DNA of 64,000 bases. Source: Halomonas stenophila (GTDB lineage Bacteria; Pseudomonadota; Gammaproteobacteria; Pseudomonadales; Halomonadaceae). Below the pieces are notes generated by a model that was not told the DNA's origin, ran no database searches, and saw only the letters and a program-made list of their open reading frames with translations. Below are positions 53,111-63,236 of the stretch, piece after piece. The stretch spans positions 186,001 to 250,000 of the forward strand of contig NZ_JACHXR010000005.1 in the NCBI RefSeq assembly GCF_014192275.1, written 5' to 3'. The stretch's first letter is position 1. Each line of letters opens with the position of its first letter. The translations under genes and the position numbers were made by a program.

Positions 53111-53917
53111 TCACGGAAAGTCCGCCTGGCCCAGTATCAGCAGCAGCACGGCGATGGCCGCAAAATGGCCCGGATACCAGGCCAGCCAGAGGCGGCGCGG
53201 CATGGCCAGCGGCACGCGGGGAATGGTGCCATGGGCGCCCGCCGCCAGCAGCAGGACGGCCAGCGAGGTGGCCACGGTGAACGACTTGGCCATGTCGGAG
53301 CTGTTCATCAGCCCGGCCACCATCAGCAGCGGCAGGGCCATGGCGGTGGCCGCGAGACGCTCGCCGAGGCCGTCACCGGCGCCGTGGAGGGCCTGCATGG
53401 CGACCATGTAGAGCGGGATCATCAGCAGGCCCAGGTGGCCGTACTCGACCCAGGGCCCGACCGCGGCCCAGACGGCGACGGCGAGGCCGGCCTCGGCGGC
53501 CAGCCGGGGCCCGCCGAGGGCGCCCCGCGCGAGGCGCTCCCTCAGCGCCTGCAGCCAGGTGCCGCCGGTCAGTCCCAGGGACAGGGTGAAGCAGATGTTG
53601 AGGATCAGGCCGTCCGTCGCGCGGGGCATCAGCATGTAGGGCAGCTGGGCGACCAGGCCGATCACCAGGATGCGTCGCGCGTAGCCCAGCGGGTTGCGGG
53701 TGTTGAAGAGCCCGTGCCAGGCGACCATGGCGGCGAACAGCGGAAAGGCGATCCGCCCCAGGGAGGCGTCCGCCCAGCCCAGGCCCCAGCGCTCCGGGAC
53801 CACGTAGCGCGCCAGGTGATCGACGGTCATGGTGACCAGCGCCAGCCACTGGCCCCAGCCGGTCCAGGTCGAGGCGGGTCGGGGGGGCGCCAGGGCGGCG
53901 CTTGCGGCTTGTGTCAT
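53111..53917 (-). CDS. TraX-family membrane protein
   Basis: A 268-aa membrane protein with about seven helices and the TraX hallmarks: ALVTMTVDHLARYVVPER near the N-terminus, FPLFAAMVAWHGLFNTRN-like second block and LPYMLMPRATDGLILNICFT. TraX of the F plasmid acetylates pilin; chromosomal relatives such as this one act on unknown substrates. Start 53917 (MTQAASAAL) has GGAGGGCAAG upstream; an open frame continues further but lacks support. No other conjugation genes are nearby, so a transfer role is unlikely. It diverges from the LysR gene with 88 bp between starts. Confidence 0.88.
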   Translation of the reverse strand: MTQAASAALAPPRPASTWTGWGQWLALVTMTVDHLARYVVPERWGLGWADASLGRIAFPLFAAMVAWHGLFNTRNPLGYARRILVIGLVAQLPYMLMPRATDGLILNICFTLSLGLTGGTWLQALRERLARGALGGPRLAAEAGLAVAVWAAVGPWVEYGHLGLLMIPLYMVAMQALHGAGDGLGERLAATAMALPLLMVAGLMNSSDMAKSFTVATSLAVLLLAAGAHGTIPRVPLAMPRRLWLAWYPGHFAAIAVLLLILGQADFP

Positions 53918-54005
53918 CTTGCCCTCCGAGTGGGTGGCGGTTGACGGCGATTGACAGGCCCGGCTGCGCGGAGTTCCCTGAGGGCTGGCCAGGGGAGGGG
54001 TGACG

Positions 54006-54962
54006 ATGCGAGGCGGGTTCGGGTTCGATCTGCGGAGTCTGGAAATCTTCGTCGAGACCCTCGAGCGGGGCAGCCAGACCGCCGCGGCCGAGCACCTGGG
54101 GCTCAAGCAGTCGTCGGTGTCGCAGAGCCTGGCCAACCTGGAGGAGGGCCTGGGCGTGCTCCTGCTGGACCGGCACTCCCGGCCGCTGGAGGCGACCGGG
54201 GCCGGTCGCTTCTTCCATGACCGGGCCAAGCGCTTGCTCCAGGAGGCCCGCGCCACCCGTCGCGAGCTCCAGGGCGGCGCCTTCGGCCAGCTGCACCAGG
54301 TGCGCATGGCGCTGGTGGACTCCCTGGCCACCGCCGTCGGCCAGCCGCTGCTCGAGGTGATCCGTCGTCATACCGCCGACTACACCCTGACCACCGGGCT
54401 CTCGCACATGCATGGCCATGCGCTGCTGACGCGCCACGTGGACATCATCATCTCCGACGACCGACTGGAGAACTACGATGGCCTGGAGCGCCATGCCATC
54501 CTCGGCGAGCCCTTCGTGGTGGTGCTGCCCGGTGACTGGCAGGGACCGGTCGACAACCTGCGCTGGCTGTCGCGGCAGCTGGACTTCGTGCGCTATACCC
54601 CCCAGTCGCTGATCGGCCAGACCATCGAGCGCCACCTGCGACTCAGCCAGCTGGAACTGCCGGCTCGCCTGCACCTGGACAACACCTATGCGGTGCTGAG
54701 CCTGGTCGCCGGCGGCGCCGGCTGGACGATCACCACGCCCCTGTGCCTCTACCAGGCCGGCCTGGATCGCCTCGACGTCCGGGCCGTGCCCCTGCCTACC
54801 GGCCCCCTGCGCCGGGACCTGACCCTGGTGGCGCGGCGCGATGAGCTGGGCGGCCTGCCGGCCCGGTTGGCCCGCGACAGCCGGCGGCTGCTCCAGCGGT
54901 GCTTCCGTGGAGAACTGCAGCGCCACCTGCCCTGGGTGGTGTCCCACATCGACGGCCTCTGA
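54006..54962 (+). CDS. LysR-family transcriptional regulator
   Basis: A 318-aa LysR regulator. Residues about 8-65 form the winged helix-turn-helix (LRSLEIFVETLERGSQTAAA, then GLKQSSVSQSLANLEEGLGV); the C-terminal inducer-binding domain follows. ATG 54006 has GGGGAGGGG upstream; an earlier GTG at 54000 is possible. It stands between traX and the permease of the putative ethanolamine pathway 213 bp downstream, so it is the likely regulator of that set. Its effector is unknown. Confidence 0.9.
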   Translation: MRGGFGFDLRSLEIFVETLERGSQTAAAEHLGLKQSSVSQSLANLEEGLGVLLLDRHSRPLEATGAGRFFHDRAKRLLQEARATRRELQGGAFGQLHQVRMALVDSLATAVGQPLLEVIRRHTADYTLTTGLSHMHGHALLTRHVDIIISDDRLENYDGLERHAILGEPFVVVLPGDWQGPVDNLRWLSRQLDFVRYTPQSLIGQTIERHLRLSQLELPARLHLDNTYAVLSLVAGGAGWTITTPLCLYQAGLDRLDVRAVPLPTGPLRRDLTLVARRDELGGLPARLARDSRRLLQRCFRGELQRHLPWVVSHIDGL

Positions 54963-55175
54963 CCCCCGTCGCCTGCCCCATTGCGGGGCCGAATGGCCCA
55001 GTGATGCGCCTTGGGCGGGCAGTATCGATTTTTCCTATAGTCGCGGCGTCGGCCGGACCGATGCTGTTTGCGGCCTTGTTCCGGGGGGCGCCACACTGGC
55101 CCAGGCTCCTGGCAATTCCCGGTCGTGGGACCCGCTCCCACCCACCCAGACAATGACAAGCACAAGGGGTATTCG

Positions 55176-56636
<1,461 letters not shown>

Positions 56637-56704
56637 CCTCCACCACCCGCCGGCACGGGCTCGGCGACGAATCCAACAACAACACAGCCAACGAGGAACC
56701 CACG

Positions 56705-58087
56705 ATGAGTGGAATGCAGGCGAGAGACATCAAGACCGCGGAGGACGCCCGGCGAATCGTCGAGGAACGCGGCCTGAGCCACGTCAAGGTGGGCATGTTC
56801 GACATCGACGGCGTGATGCTCGGCAAGTACATGCAGGCCAGGAAGTTCTTCTCGGCCCTGGAGGAGGGCTTCGCCTTCTGCGACGTGGTGCTGGGCTGGG
56901 ACAGCAAGGACGAGCTCTACGACAACGTGCAGTTCACCGGCTGGCACACCGGCTATCCCGACGCCCCGCTGCGGGTCGTCCCGGAGAGTTGCCGGGAGCT
57001 GCCCAGCGAGGGCGACGGCATGCTGCTGTTCCTGGCCGACTTCGCCGGTCCCGCCGGCGACATCTGTCCCCGGGGGCTGCTCAAGCGCGTGCTCGAGCGG
57101 GGCCGCGAGATGGGCTACGACGCCTTCGGCTCCCTGGAGTACGAGTTCTTCCTGTTCCAGGAGACCCCCGAGTCGGTGCGCGAGAAGGGCTTTCGCAACC
57201 TGAGGCCGCTGACCCCGGACATGATGGGCTACTCGATGCTCAGGAGCTCGGTGCACAGCGAGCTCTACCACGAGCTGCTGGCGCTGTCCGAGACCATGGA
57301 CTTTCCCATCGAGGGGCTGCATACCGAGACCGGCCCGGGCGTGCTCGAGGCGGCCCTCGCCGTGGACGATGCCCTGGCCGCCGGCGACAAGGGCGCGCTG
57401 TTCAAGACCTTCACCAAGGTCTGGGCCCAGCGCCGCGGCCTGATGGCCACCTTCATGGCCAAGTGGTCGCCGGACTACCCGGGCCAGAGCGGCCACATCC
57501 ACCTCTCGCTGCGCGAGCGCGACTCGGGCCGCTCGGCCTTCTTCGAGGCCGACAAGCCCTACCGGATGAGCGATGCCCAACGACACTTCGTGGCCGGCCA
57601 GCAGCAACTGATGCCGGAGTTCCTCGCCCTGTTCGCGCCGACCATCAACAGCTACACGCGGCTGATCCCCGGCTTCTGGGCGCCCACCGACGCCACCTGG
57701 GGCGTGGAGAATCGCACCACGGCGCTGCGGGTGATACCCGGCAGCGACGCGTCCCAGCGGGTCGAGTACCGCCTGGGCAGCGCCGACGCCAACCCCTACC
57801 TGGCGCTGGCCGCGGCCATCGGCGCCGGCCTGTACGGCATCGAGCACCGCCTGGAACCCGATGAGCCGGTCAAGGGCAATGCCTACGAGCTGGAGCATCC
57901 CGACCACCAGGCGCTGCCCGCCACCCTCTGGGAGGCCGCCCAGCGGCTCAAGGCCTCCGAGGCCGCCCGGGCGCTGTTCGGGGATGCCTTTGTCGAGCAC
58001 TTCGCCGCCACCCGGGAGTGGGAGGAGCGGCAGTTCCGCAAGCACATCACGGACTGGGAGCTGGATCGCTACTTCGAAATTATTTAG
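56705..58087 (+). CDS. Glutamine-synthetase-like gamma-glutamyl-amine ligase
   Basis: A 460-aa member of the GS family that lacks the adenylylation Tyr region of GlnA and resembles gamma-glutamylpolyamine/ethanolamide synthetases. Domains: N-terminal beta-grasp about residues 25-110 (VKVGMFDIDGVMLGKYMQAR), then the catalytic domain with acidic metal ligands in LEYEFFLFQE (about residue 145) and GLHTETGPGVLEAALAVDD, the GHIHLS nucleotide/metal His (about residue 265), and RVEYRLGSADANPYLALAAA near residue 365. With the upstream permease and downstream dehydrogenases the likely substrate is ethanolamine, giving gamma-glutamylethanolamide; a polyamine is the alternative. Confidence 0.85.
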   Translation: MSGMQARDIKTAEDARRIVEERGLSHVKVGMFDIDGVMLGKYMQARKFFSALEEGFAFCDVVLGWDSKDELYDNVQFTGWHTGYPDAPLRVVPESCRELPSEGDGMLLFLADFAGPAGDICPRGLLKRVLERGREMGYDAFGSLEYEFFLFQETPESVREKGFRNLRPLTPDMMGYSMLRSSVHSELYHELLALSETMDFPIEGLHTETGPGVLEAALAVDDALAAGDKGALFKTFTKVWAQRRGLMATFMAKWSPDYPGQSGHIHLSLRERDSGRSAFFEADKPYRMSDAQRHFVAGQQQLMPEFLALFAPTINSYTRLIPGFWAPTDATWGVENRTTALRVIPGSDASQRVEYRLGSADANPYLALAAAIGAGLYGIEHRLEPDEPVKGNAYELEHPDHQALPATLWEAAQRLKASEAARALFGDAFVEHFAATREWEERQFRKHITDWELDRYFEII

Positions 58088-58240
58088 TGGTTGGGCCGGC
58101 TGCACGTCGCCAGAGCGGCGTTGGAGCGCCTCGAGATCTGCTCATTGACGACCGTCAACTCCGCGATTTCTCGTTGCTCCGCCTGGCTCTGACGCCGTTC
58201 GCACGGCCTTCGAGCTTGCGAAACCAATAAGGTAATTCAG

Positions 58241-59623
58241 ATGGCCATACAACAGACGATTTCTCCGGTGGACGGCTCGGTCTATGTCGAGCGCGAGCTG
58301 GCCGATCCGGCCCGGGTGGAGGCGGCCCTGGAGCGGGCGGTCGCCGCCCAGCGGGCCTGGCGCGAGACGCCGCTCGGCGAGCGCGCCCGGCGATGCTCGG
58401 CGATGGTCGATGCCATCGTCGCCCGGCGCGACACCCTGGCCGAGGAATTGACCTGGCAGATGGGCCGGCCGATCGCCGCCGGCGGCGGCGAGATCGACGG
58501 CTTCGAGGAGCGCGCCCGGGGCATGATCGGCCTGGCCGAGGGCGCCCTGGCCCCCGTCGCGCTGCCCGACAAGCCTGGCTTCACCCGCTACATCACCCGC
58601 GAGCCGCTGGGCGTGTCCTTCATCGTCGCGCCCTGGAACTTCCCCTTCATGACCGCGGTGAACGCCATCGTGCCGGCGCTGATGGCGGGGAACACGGTGA
58701 TCCTCAAGCACTCGGCCCAGACCCCGCTGTGCGCCGAGCGCCTCCAGGAGGCCTTCGATGCGGCCGGCCTGCCCGCGGGCGTGTTCCAGCACCTGCACCT
58801 GTCCCATGCGGCCACCGAGGCGCTGATCCGCGACCCGCGCATCGACCACGTCTCCTTCACCGGCTCGGTGGGCGGCGGCGCCATGGTCGAGCGCAACGCC
58901 GCCGGGCGCTTCATCGCCACCGGCCTGGAACTGGGCGGCAAGGATCCGGCCTATGTGCGTGCCGACGCCGACCTGGACGCCGCCGTGCCCGGTGTCATGG
59001 ACGGGGCCTTCTTCAACTCGGGGCAGAGCTGCTGCGGCATCGAGCGCATCTACGTGCATCGCGAGATCTTCGACGACTTCGTCGAGCGGGCGGTGGCCTG
59101 GGTCCGCCAGCTGCGCCTGGGCAACCCCACCGACCCGGCGACGACCCTGGGACCGGTGGTCAGGCCGGCCGCCGCCGACTTCGTGCGCGGCCAGGTCGAG
59201 GAGGCCGTGGCCGCCGGCGCCAGGGCCTGGATCGACCCCGGTGACTTCCCGCTGTCGCGCCCGGGCAGCGCCTACCTCGCACCCCAACTGCTGACCGGGG
59301 TCGATCACGCCATGCGGGTGATGCGCGAGGAGAGCTTCGGCCCGGTGGTGGGCATCATGCCGGTGGACTCCGACGACGAGGCCGTGACCCTGATGAACGA
59401 CAGCGACTTCGGCCTCACCGCGGCGGTCTTCACCCGCGACATCGCCGCCGGCGAGGCCATCGCCCGTCGCCTCGAGGCGGGCACCGTCTTCACCAACCGC
59501 TGCGACTACCTGGACCCGGAGCTGGCCTGGACCGGCGTCAAGCAGTCGGGGCGCGGCTGCTCCCTGTCGCGGCTGGGCTACGAGACCCTGACCCGGCCCA
59601 AGTCTTTCCATCTGAAGCACTGA
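58241..59623 (+). CDS. Aldehyde dehydrogenase
   Basis: A 460-aa NAD(P)-dependent aldehyde dehydrogenase. The conserved APWNFPFMTAVNAIVPALMA (about residue 130), SFTGSVGGGAMVERNAAGRF, the general-base block LELGGKDPAYVRADADLDAA and the catalytic Cys in FFNSGQSCCGIERIYV (about residue 260) are intact. It starts 153 bp after the GS-like gene. In the proposed pathway it oxidises gamma-glutamyl-aminoacetaldehyde to gamma-glutamylglycine. The gene has TAAGGTAATTCAG before its ATG. Confidence 0.9.
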   Translation: MAIQQTISPVDGSVYVERELADPARVEAALERAVAAQRAWRETPLGERARRCSAMVDAIVARRDTLAEELTWQMGRPIAAGGGEIDGFEERARGMIGLAEGALAPVALPDKPGFTRYITREPLGVSFIVAPWNFPFMTAVNAIVPALMAGNTVILKHSAQTPLCAERLQEAFDAAGLPAGVFQHLHLSHAATEALIRDPRIDHVSFTGSVGGGAMVERNAAGRFIATGLELGGKDPAYVRADADLDAAVPGVMDGAFFNSGQSCCGIERIYVHREIFDDFVERAVAWVRQLRLGNPTDPATTLGPVVRPAAADFVRGQVEEAVAAGARAWIDPGDFPLSRPGSAYLAPQLLTGVDHAMRVMREESFGPVVGIMPVDSDDEAVTLMNDSDFGLTAAVFTRDIAAGEAIARRLEAGTVFTNRCDYLDPELAWTGVKQSGRGCSLSRLGYETLTRPKSFHLKH

Positions 59624-59627
59624 AAAG

Positions 59628-59712
59628 AGGGAAGGGAAAAAAGGAAGAGGCGAGAGTTTCGTGCTTCTTCCATCTTCCAGCCGCGCAGCGGCGATCTTCC
59701 GTCGTCCATCTC
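59628..59712. repeat. Purine/pyrimidine-rich inverted tract between two dehydrogenase genes
   Basis: AGAGGGAAGGGAAAAAAGGA on the plus strand is followed by three TCTTCC-type pyrimidine motifs (CTTCTTCCATCTTCC, GATCTTCCGTCGTCC). GGAAGAGG can pair with CC-TCTTCC across a short loop. It looks like a small interspersed palindromic sequence; only one copy is in the window, so repeat status is unproven. Confidence 0.35.
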
Positions 59713-59727
59713 TTGTACGAGGTCACC

Positions 59728-60912
59728 ATGAGCCAAGACGATATGAGTCGATTCACCGCGGGCTGGAACTACCCGGCCCAGATCCTCACCGGCGTGGGCC
59801 GCGTCCGGGAGCTGCCGGCGGCCTGCCGGGCGCTGGGCATGCGCGCGCCGCTGCTGATCACCGACCCGGGCCTGGCCGGCCTGCCCATGGTCCAGGCGCT
59901 GGTGGACGCCTGCGCCGAGGCCGGCCTCGCGGTCGCCGTGTTCAGCGGGATCAAGGGCAACCCCACCGGGCGTAACGTCGCCGACGGGGTGGCGGCCTTC
60001 CGCGAGGGTGACCACGATGGGGTGATCGCCTTCGGCGGCGGCTCCGGCCTGGACGCCGCCAAGGCGGTGGCACTGATGGCCCGCCAGCGCGACGACCTCT
60101 CGCTGTGGGCTCTGGAGGACGTCGGCGACAACTGGCGCCATGCCGACGGCGACGTCGTGGCCCCGGTGGTGGCGGTGCCCACCACCGCCGGCACCGGCTC
60201 GGAGGTAGGCCGCGCCTCGGTGATCACCGACGAGGAGGCCCACGTCAAGCGCATCATCTTCCACCCGGCGATGGTGCCGGCGACGGTGATCCTCGACCCC
60301 GAGCTGACCACCGGCCTGCCGCCGGCCATCACCGCGGCCACCGGCATGGACGCGCTGTCGCACTGCCTGGAGGCCTGGTGCTCGCCCAACTACCACCCCA
60401 TGGCCGAGGGCATCGCCGTGGAGGGCATGCGGCGCATCCGCGACCATCTGCCCCAGGCCTATCGGGACGGTGGCGACCTCCAGGCCCGCATGAACATGCT
60501 GGTGGCCTCGATGATGGGCGCCACCGCCTTCCAGCGCGGCCTGGGTGGCATGCATGCCCTGGCGCACCCCCTGGGGGCCCTCTACGACGCCCACCACGGC
60601 ACCCTCAACGCGGTTCTGATGCCCTATGTGCTGCGCGCCAACGAGCGGGCCATCGGCGAGCCCATGGTGCGCCTGGGGCGTTATCTCGACCTGCGCCAGC
60701 CGGGCACGGCCGCGGTCATCGACTGGGTGCTCGAGCTGCGCGAGCGGCTGGGCATCCCGCACACCCTCGCCGCGCTGGACATCGACACCGCCCGGGCCGA
60801 CAGGGTGGGGGAGATGGCCCTCGCCGACCCGTCCTCGGGGTCCAACCCGATCGCCTTCGGGACCGGCGAGTACCGGGACATCTTCGTCCAGGCCGTCGAG
60901 GGGCGCCTCTAG
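59728..60912 (+). CDS. Iron-containing alcohol dehydrogenase
   Basis: A 394-aa group III alcohol dehydrogenase. NAD-binding GGGSGLDAAKAVALMAR (about residue 100), VPTTAGTGSEVGRASVITDE, and the metal ligands around ATGMDALSHCLEAW and MHALAHPLGALYDAHHGTLN are present. Start 59728 (MSQDDMSRF) has TACGAGGTCACC upstream. Expected role here: oxidise the alcohol of gamma-glutamylethanolamide to the aldehyde. Its stop codon TAG is part of the CTAG next to a MITE insertion, so the coding frame ends exactly at the element. Confidence 0.9.
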   Translation: MSQDDMSRFTAGWNYPAQILTGVGRVRELPAACRALGMRAPLLITDPGLAGLPMVQALVDACAEAGLAVAVFSGIKGNPTGRNVADGVAAFREGDHDGVIAFGGGSGLDAAKAVALMARQRDDLSLWALEDVGDNWRHADGDVVAPVVAVPTTAGTGSEVGRASVITDEEAHVKRIIFHPAMVPATVILDPELTTGLPPAITAATGMDALSHCLEAWCSPNYHPMAEGIAVEGMRRIRDHLPQAYRDGGDLQARMNMLVASMMGATAFQRGLGGMHALAHPLGALYDAHHGTLNAVLMPYVLRANERAIGEPMVRLGRYLDLRQPGTAAVIDWVLELRERLGIPHTLAALDIDTARADRVGEMALADPSSGSNPIAFGTGEYRDIFVQAVEGRL

Positions 60913-61072
60913 CAGCCTGTCGGGCTTGACCGATCGTCGCGAGATTCACGGATTTCGAGACGATTTTATCGATCGAATGAGGCGAATAGCGCGCTATTTA
61001 ACGAATCCGATCGAATGAAAGTGGCCGAAAGCCCGGGATTCGCAGTAGATCAGCGTTAAGTCCGACAGGCTG
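60913..61072. mobile_element. 160-bp MITE, copy 2
   Basis: A 160-bp element with terminal inverted repeats CAGCCTGTCGGGCTT and, at the other end, AAGTCCGACAGGCTG. It is flanked on both sides by CTAG (60909-60912 and 61073-61076), a 4-bp target duplication that includes the stop codon of the upstream gene. The centre contains the palindrome AATAGCGCGCTATT. It matches 27848-28007 over the full length in inverted orientation. No ORF. It separates the Fe-ADH from the amidotransferase gene and its hairpins may act as a terminator. Confidence 0.88.
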
Positions 61073-61122
61073 CTAGACCGCGGCTTCGGGCGGCAAAAAC
61101 AGATAGACAGGGAGACAGGCCG

Positions 61123-61848
61123 ATGCGCATCGGACTGCTGCAATGCGATGACGTGGCGCCAGAGTTGCGCGACCGGCACGGCAATTACCCGGCCATGTTC
61201 GAGCGGTTGTTCAGCGGCGTCGACCCGACCATTGAGTTCCGCGTCTGGCGCTGCCTGGATGGCGAGATCCCCGATGACCCGGATGCCGTGGATGCCTGGC
61301 TGACCACCGGCTCCAGGTTCGGGGTCAACGACGGCCTGGCCTGGGTCGAGGACCTGTGCGGCTTCGTGCGCCGGCTCTGGGCGGTCGACAAGCCGCTGGT
61401 CGGCATCTGCTTCGGCCACCAACTGATCGCCAAGGCTCTGGGCGGCCGGGTCGCCAAGAGCGAGCGCGGCTGGGGCGTGGGCATGTCATTCAACCGGGTG
61501 TGCGGCCGCGCCGCGTGGATGGGGCCCTGGCAGGAGGGCCTGGACCTGGTGGTCAGCCACCAGGACCAGGTGGTGGCGCCGCCTGCCGAGGCCAGGGTGC
61601 TGGCCGGCAGCGACTTCTGCCCGGTCTACCTGATGCAGGTGGGCGGCCACTTCCTCGGCGTCCAAGGCCACCCGGAGTTCGCCAAGCCCTACTCGGCGGA
61701 CCTGATGGCGCTGCGCCGCGACCAGGTCGGCGCCCAGCGGGTCCGCGAGGGCCTGGCCTCGCTGCATGCCCCGGTGGACGATGCGCTGATGGCGCGCTGG
61801 ATCCTCGAGTTCATGCGTCGGGCTTGTACCGACGACCACCGGCGATGA
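61123..61848 (+). CDS. Class-I glutamine-amidotransferase-like hydrolase
   Basis: A 241-aa protein with the class-I amidotransferase fold: LTTGSRFGVNDGLAWVEDLC, nucleophile Cys in VGICFGHQLIAKALGG (about residue 105), and the catalytic His-Glu in VQGHPEFAKPYSADLM (about residue 185). No synthetase partner domain, so it likely hydrolyses a gamma-glutamyl amide. In the cluster context the best guess is cleavage of gamma-glutamylglycine to glutamate and glycine, as PuuD-type enzymes do for gamma-glutamyl-GABA. It starts 47 bp after the MITE. Confidence 0.85.
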   Translation: MRIGLLQCDDVAPELRDRHGNYPAMFERLFSGVDPTIEFRVWRCLDGEIPDDPDAVDAWLTTGSRFGVNDGLAWVEDLCGFVRRLWAVDKPLVGICFGHQLIAKALGGRVAKSERGWGVGMSFNRVCGRAAWMGPWQEGLDLVVSHQDQVVAPPAEARVLAGSDFCPVYLMQVGGHFLGVQGHPEFAKPYSADLMALRRDQVGAQRVREGLASLHAPVDDALMARWILEFMRRACTDDHRR

Positions 61849-62041
61849 CCCGGCAGGCTCCAGGGGCCGTCGGCCACTCGCCGGGCGATGGCCTGCCGCG
61901 TGCCCCTTGAGGCAGGACAATACGCCGGGTCGGCTCACATGCTAGCCTCGCCCTGAGTCGTCGGGTGCGTGCCGGGCGCGGCACGCTGCCCCCTTCCCAT
62001 CGACCGCCATCGGTGCACCAGGACGAGTGATTGAAACGACC

Positions 62042-63232
62042 ATGACCGGGGTGCTCAGCAATCTGCCGCCGACCTCGGGGGCCCTGATCCTGTTGGGCGT
62101 GTTGCTGGCCTCGAGCATCTTCGCCGATGCCGTGGCGAGCCGGACCCGGTTGCCGAGGATCTCGCTGCTGGTGATGGTGGGCGTGGGCGTGGCGATCGTC
62201 CAGCAGCTGTGGCTGGAGGCGCCGGACGCCCGCCCCCTGGACGGGCTCGGCGAGCCCCTGGTGCAGGTGGCCCTGGTGATGGTGGCCTTCCTGCTGGGCG
62301 GCGAGCTGACCCGGGAGCGGCTGCGGTTGACCGGGCCGCTGATCCTGATCGTCTCGCTGTCGGTCATCGTGGTGGGCGCGCTCGCCGTGGGCCTTGGCCT
62401 GCTGGCGATGGGCTTTCCCCTGGTGGTGGCGGTCTCGCTGGCCGCCATCTCGGTGGCCACCGACCCCGCCGCGGTCCAGGAGACGGTGCATGCCAGCGGC
62501 GACACCCGCCTGCGGGCGCGGCTGCTGCTGGGCATCGTGGCCATCGACGATGGCTGGGGCATCGTCGTCTTCGGCCTGGCCATGGCGGCGCTGGGCTGGA
62601 TGCTGAGCGGTGCCGGCGGAGGCGAGCGGGCGCTGCTCGAGGCGGCCTGGGAGCTGGGCGGAGCGGTGCTGCTCGGCACCCTGATCGGCCTGCCCGCCGC
62701 CTGGTTGACCGGCCGCCTGGCCCCGGGGGAACCGACCCAGGTCGAGGCCATTGCCCTGATCCTGCTGCTGGCCGGCGTGTCGTCCTGGCTTGGCGTCTCG
62801 TCGCTGCTCGCCGCCATGGTCACCGGCGTGCTGGTGGCCAACCTGTCGCGCCACCATACCCGCTCGTTCAACGAGATCGAGCATATCGAGTGGCCCTTCC
62901 TGGTGTTCTTCTTCGTGCTGTCCGGGGCCAGCGTGGATCTCCAGCGCCTCGACGAGGCCCTCGGTCTGACCCTGGCCTATATCCTGTTGCGCCTGGTGGG
63001 GCGGCTGCTCGGCGGACTGCTGGGCGTGCGCCTGGCCCGGGAACGCCAGGCCGACCTGCCGCGCAATATCGGCCTGGCGCTGACACCGCAGGCCGGGGTG
63101 GCCATGGGCATGGCCCTGCTTGCCGCCGAGCGTTTCCCCGAGCATGGCGCCGTCCTGCTCTCGACGGTGGTGGGCGCGACGGTGGTCTTCGAGATCCTGG
63201 GCCCGGTGCTGGTGCGTCGCGTCCTGCGTTGA
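62042..63232 (+). CDS. Cation:proton antiporter (CPA family)
   Basis: A 396-aa membrane protein with about 12 helices. The ion-binding region is visible: SLAAISVATDPAAVQETVHA and LLGIVAIDDGWGIVVFGLAM (Asp-Asp motif, about residue 165), typical of Na+(K+)/H+ antiporters of the CPA superfamily. A GTG at 62027 in frame is an alternative start; the ATG at 62042 was taken as the simpler choice. No C-terminal regulatory domain, unlike the frameshifted antiporter at 36144. Expected role: salt and pH homeostasis. It converges on the P-type ATPase gene with four bases between ends. Confidence 0.85.
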   Translation: MTGVLSNLPPTSGALILLGVLLASSIFADAVASRTRLPRISLLVMVGVGVAIVQQLWLEAPDARPLDGLGEPLVQVALVMVAFLLGGELTRERLRLTGPLILIVSLSVIVVGALAVGLGLLAMGFPLVVAVSLAAISVATDPAAVQETVHASGDTRLRARLLLGIVAIDDGWGIVVFGLAMAALGWMLSGAGGGERALLEAAWELGGAVLLGTLIGLPAAWLTGRLAPGEPTQVEAIALILLLAGVSSWLGVSSLLAAMVTGVLVANLSRHHTRSFNEIEHIEWPFLVFFFVLSGASVDLQRLDEALGLTLAYILLRLVGRLLGGLLGVRLARERQADLPRNIGLALTPQAGVAMGMALLAAERFPEHGAVLLSTVVGATVVFEILGPVLVRRVLR

Positions 63233-63236
63233 GTCC

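Noticed and set aside
53111..53917. Conjugation gene cluster suggested by TraX homology
   Set aside because: No other transfer gene is present; chromosomal TraX relatives are common outside plasmids.
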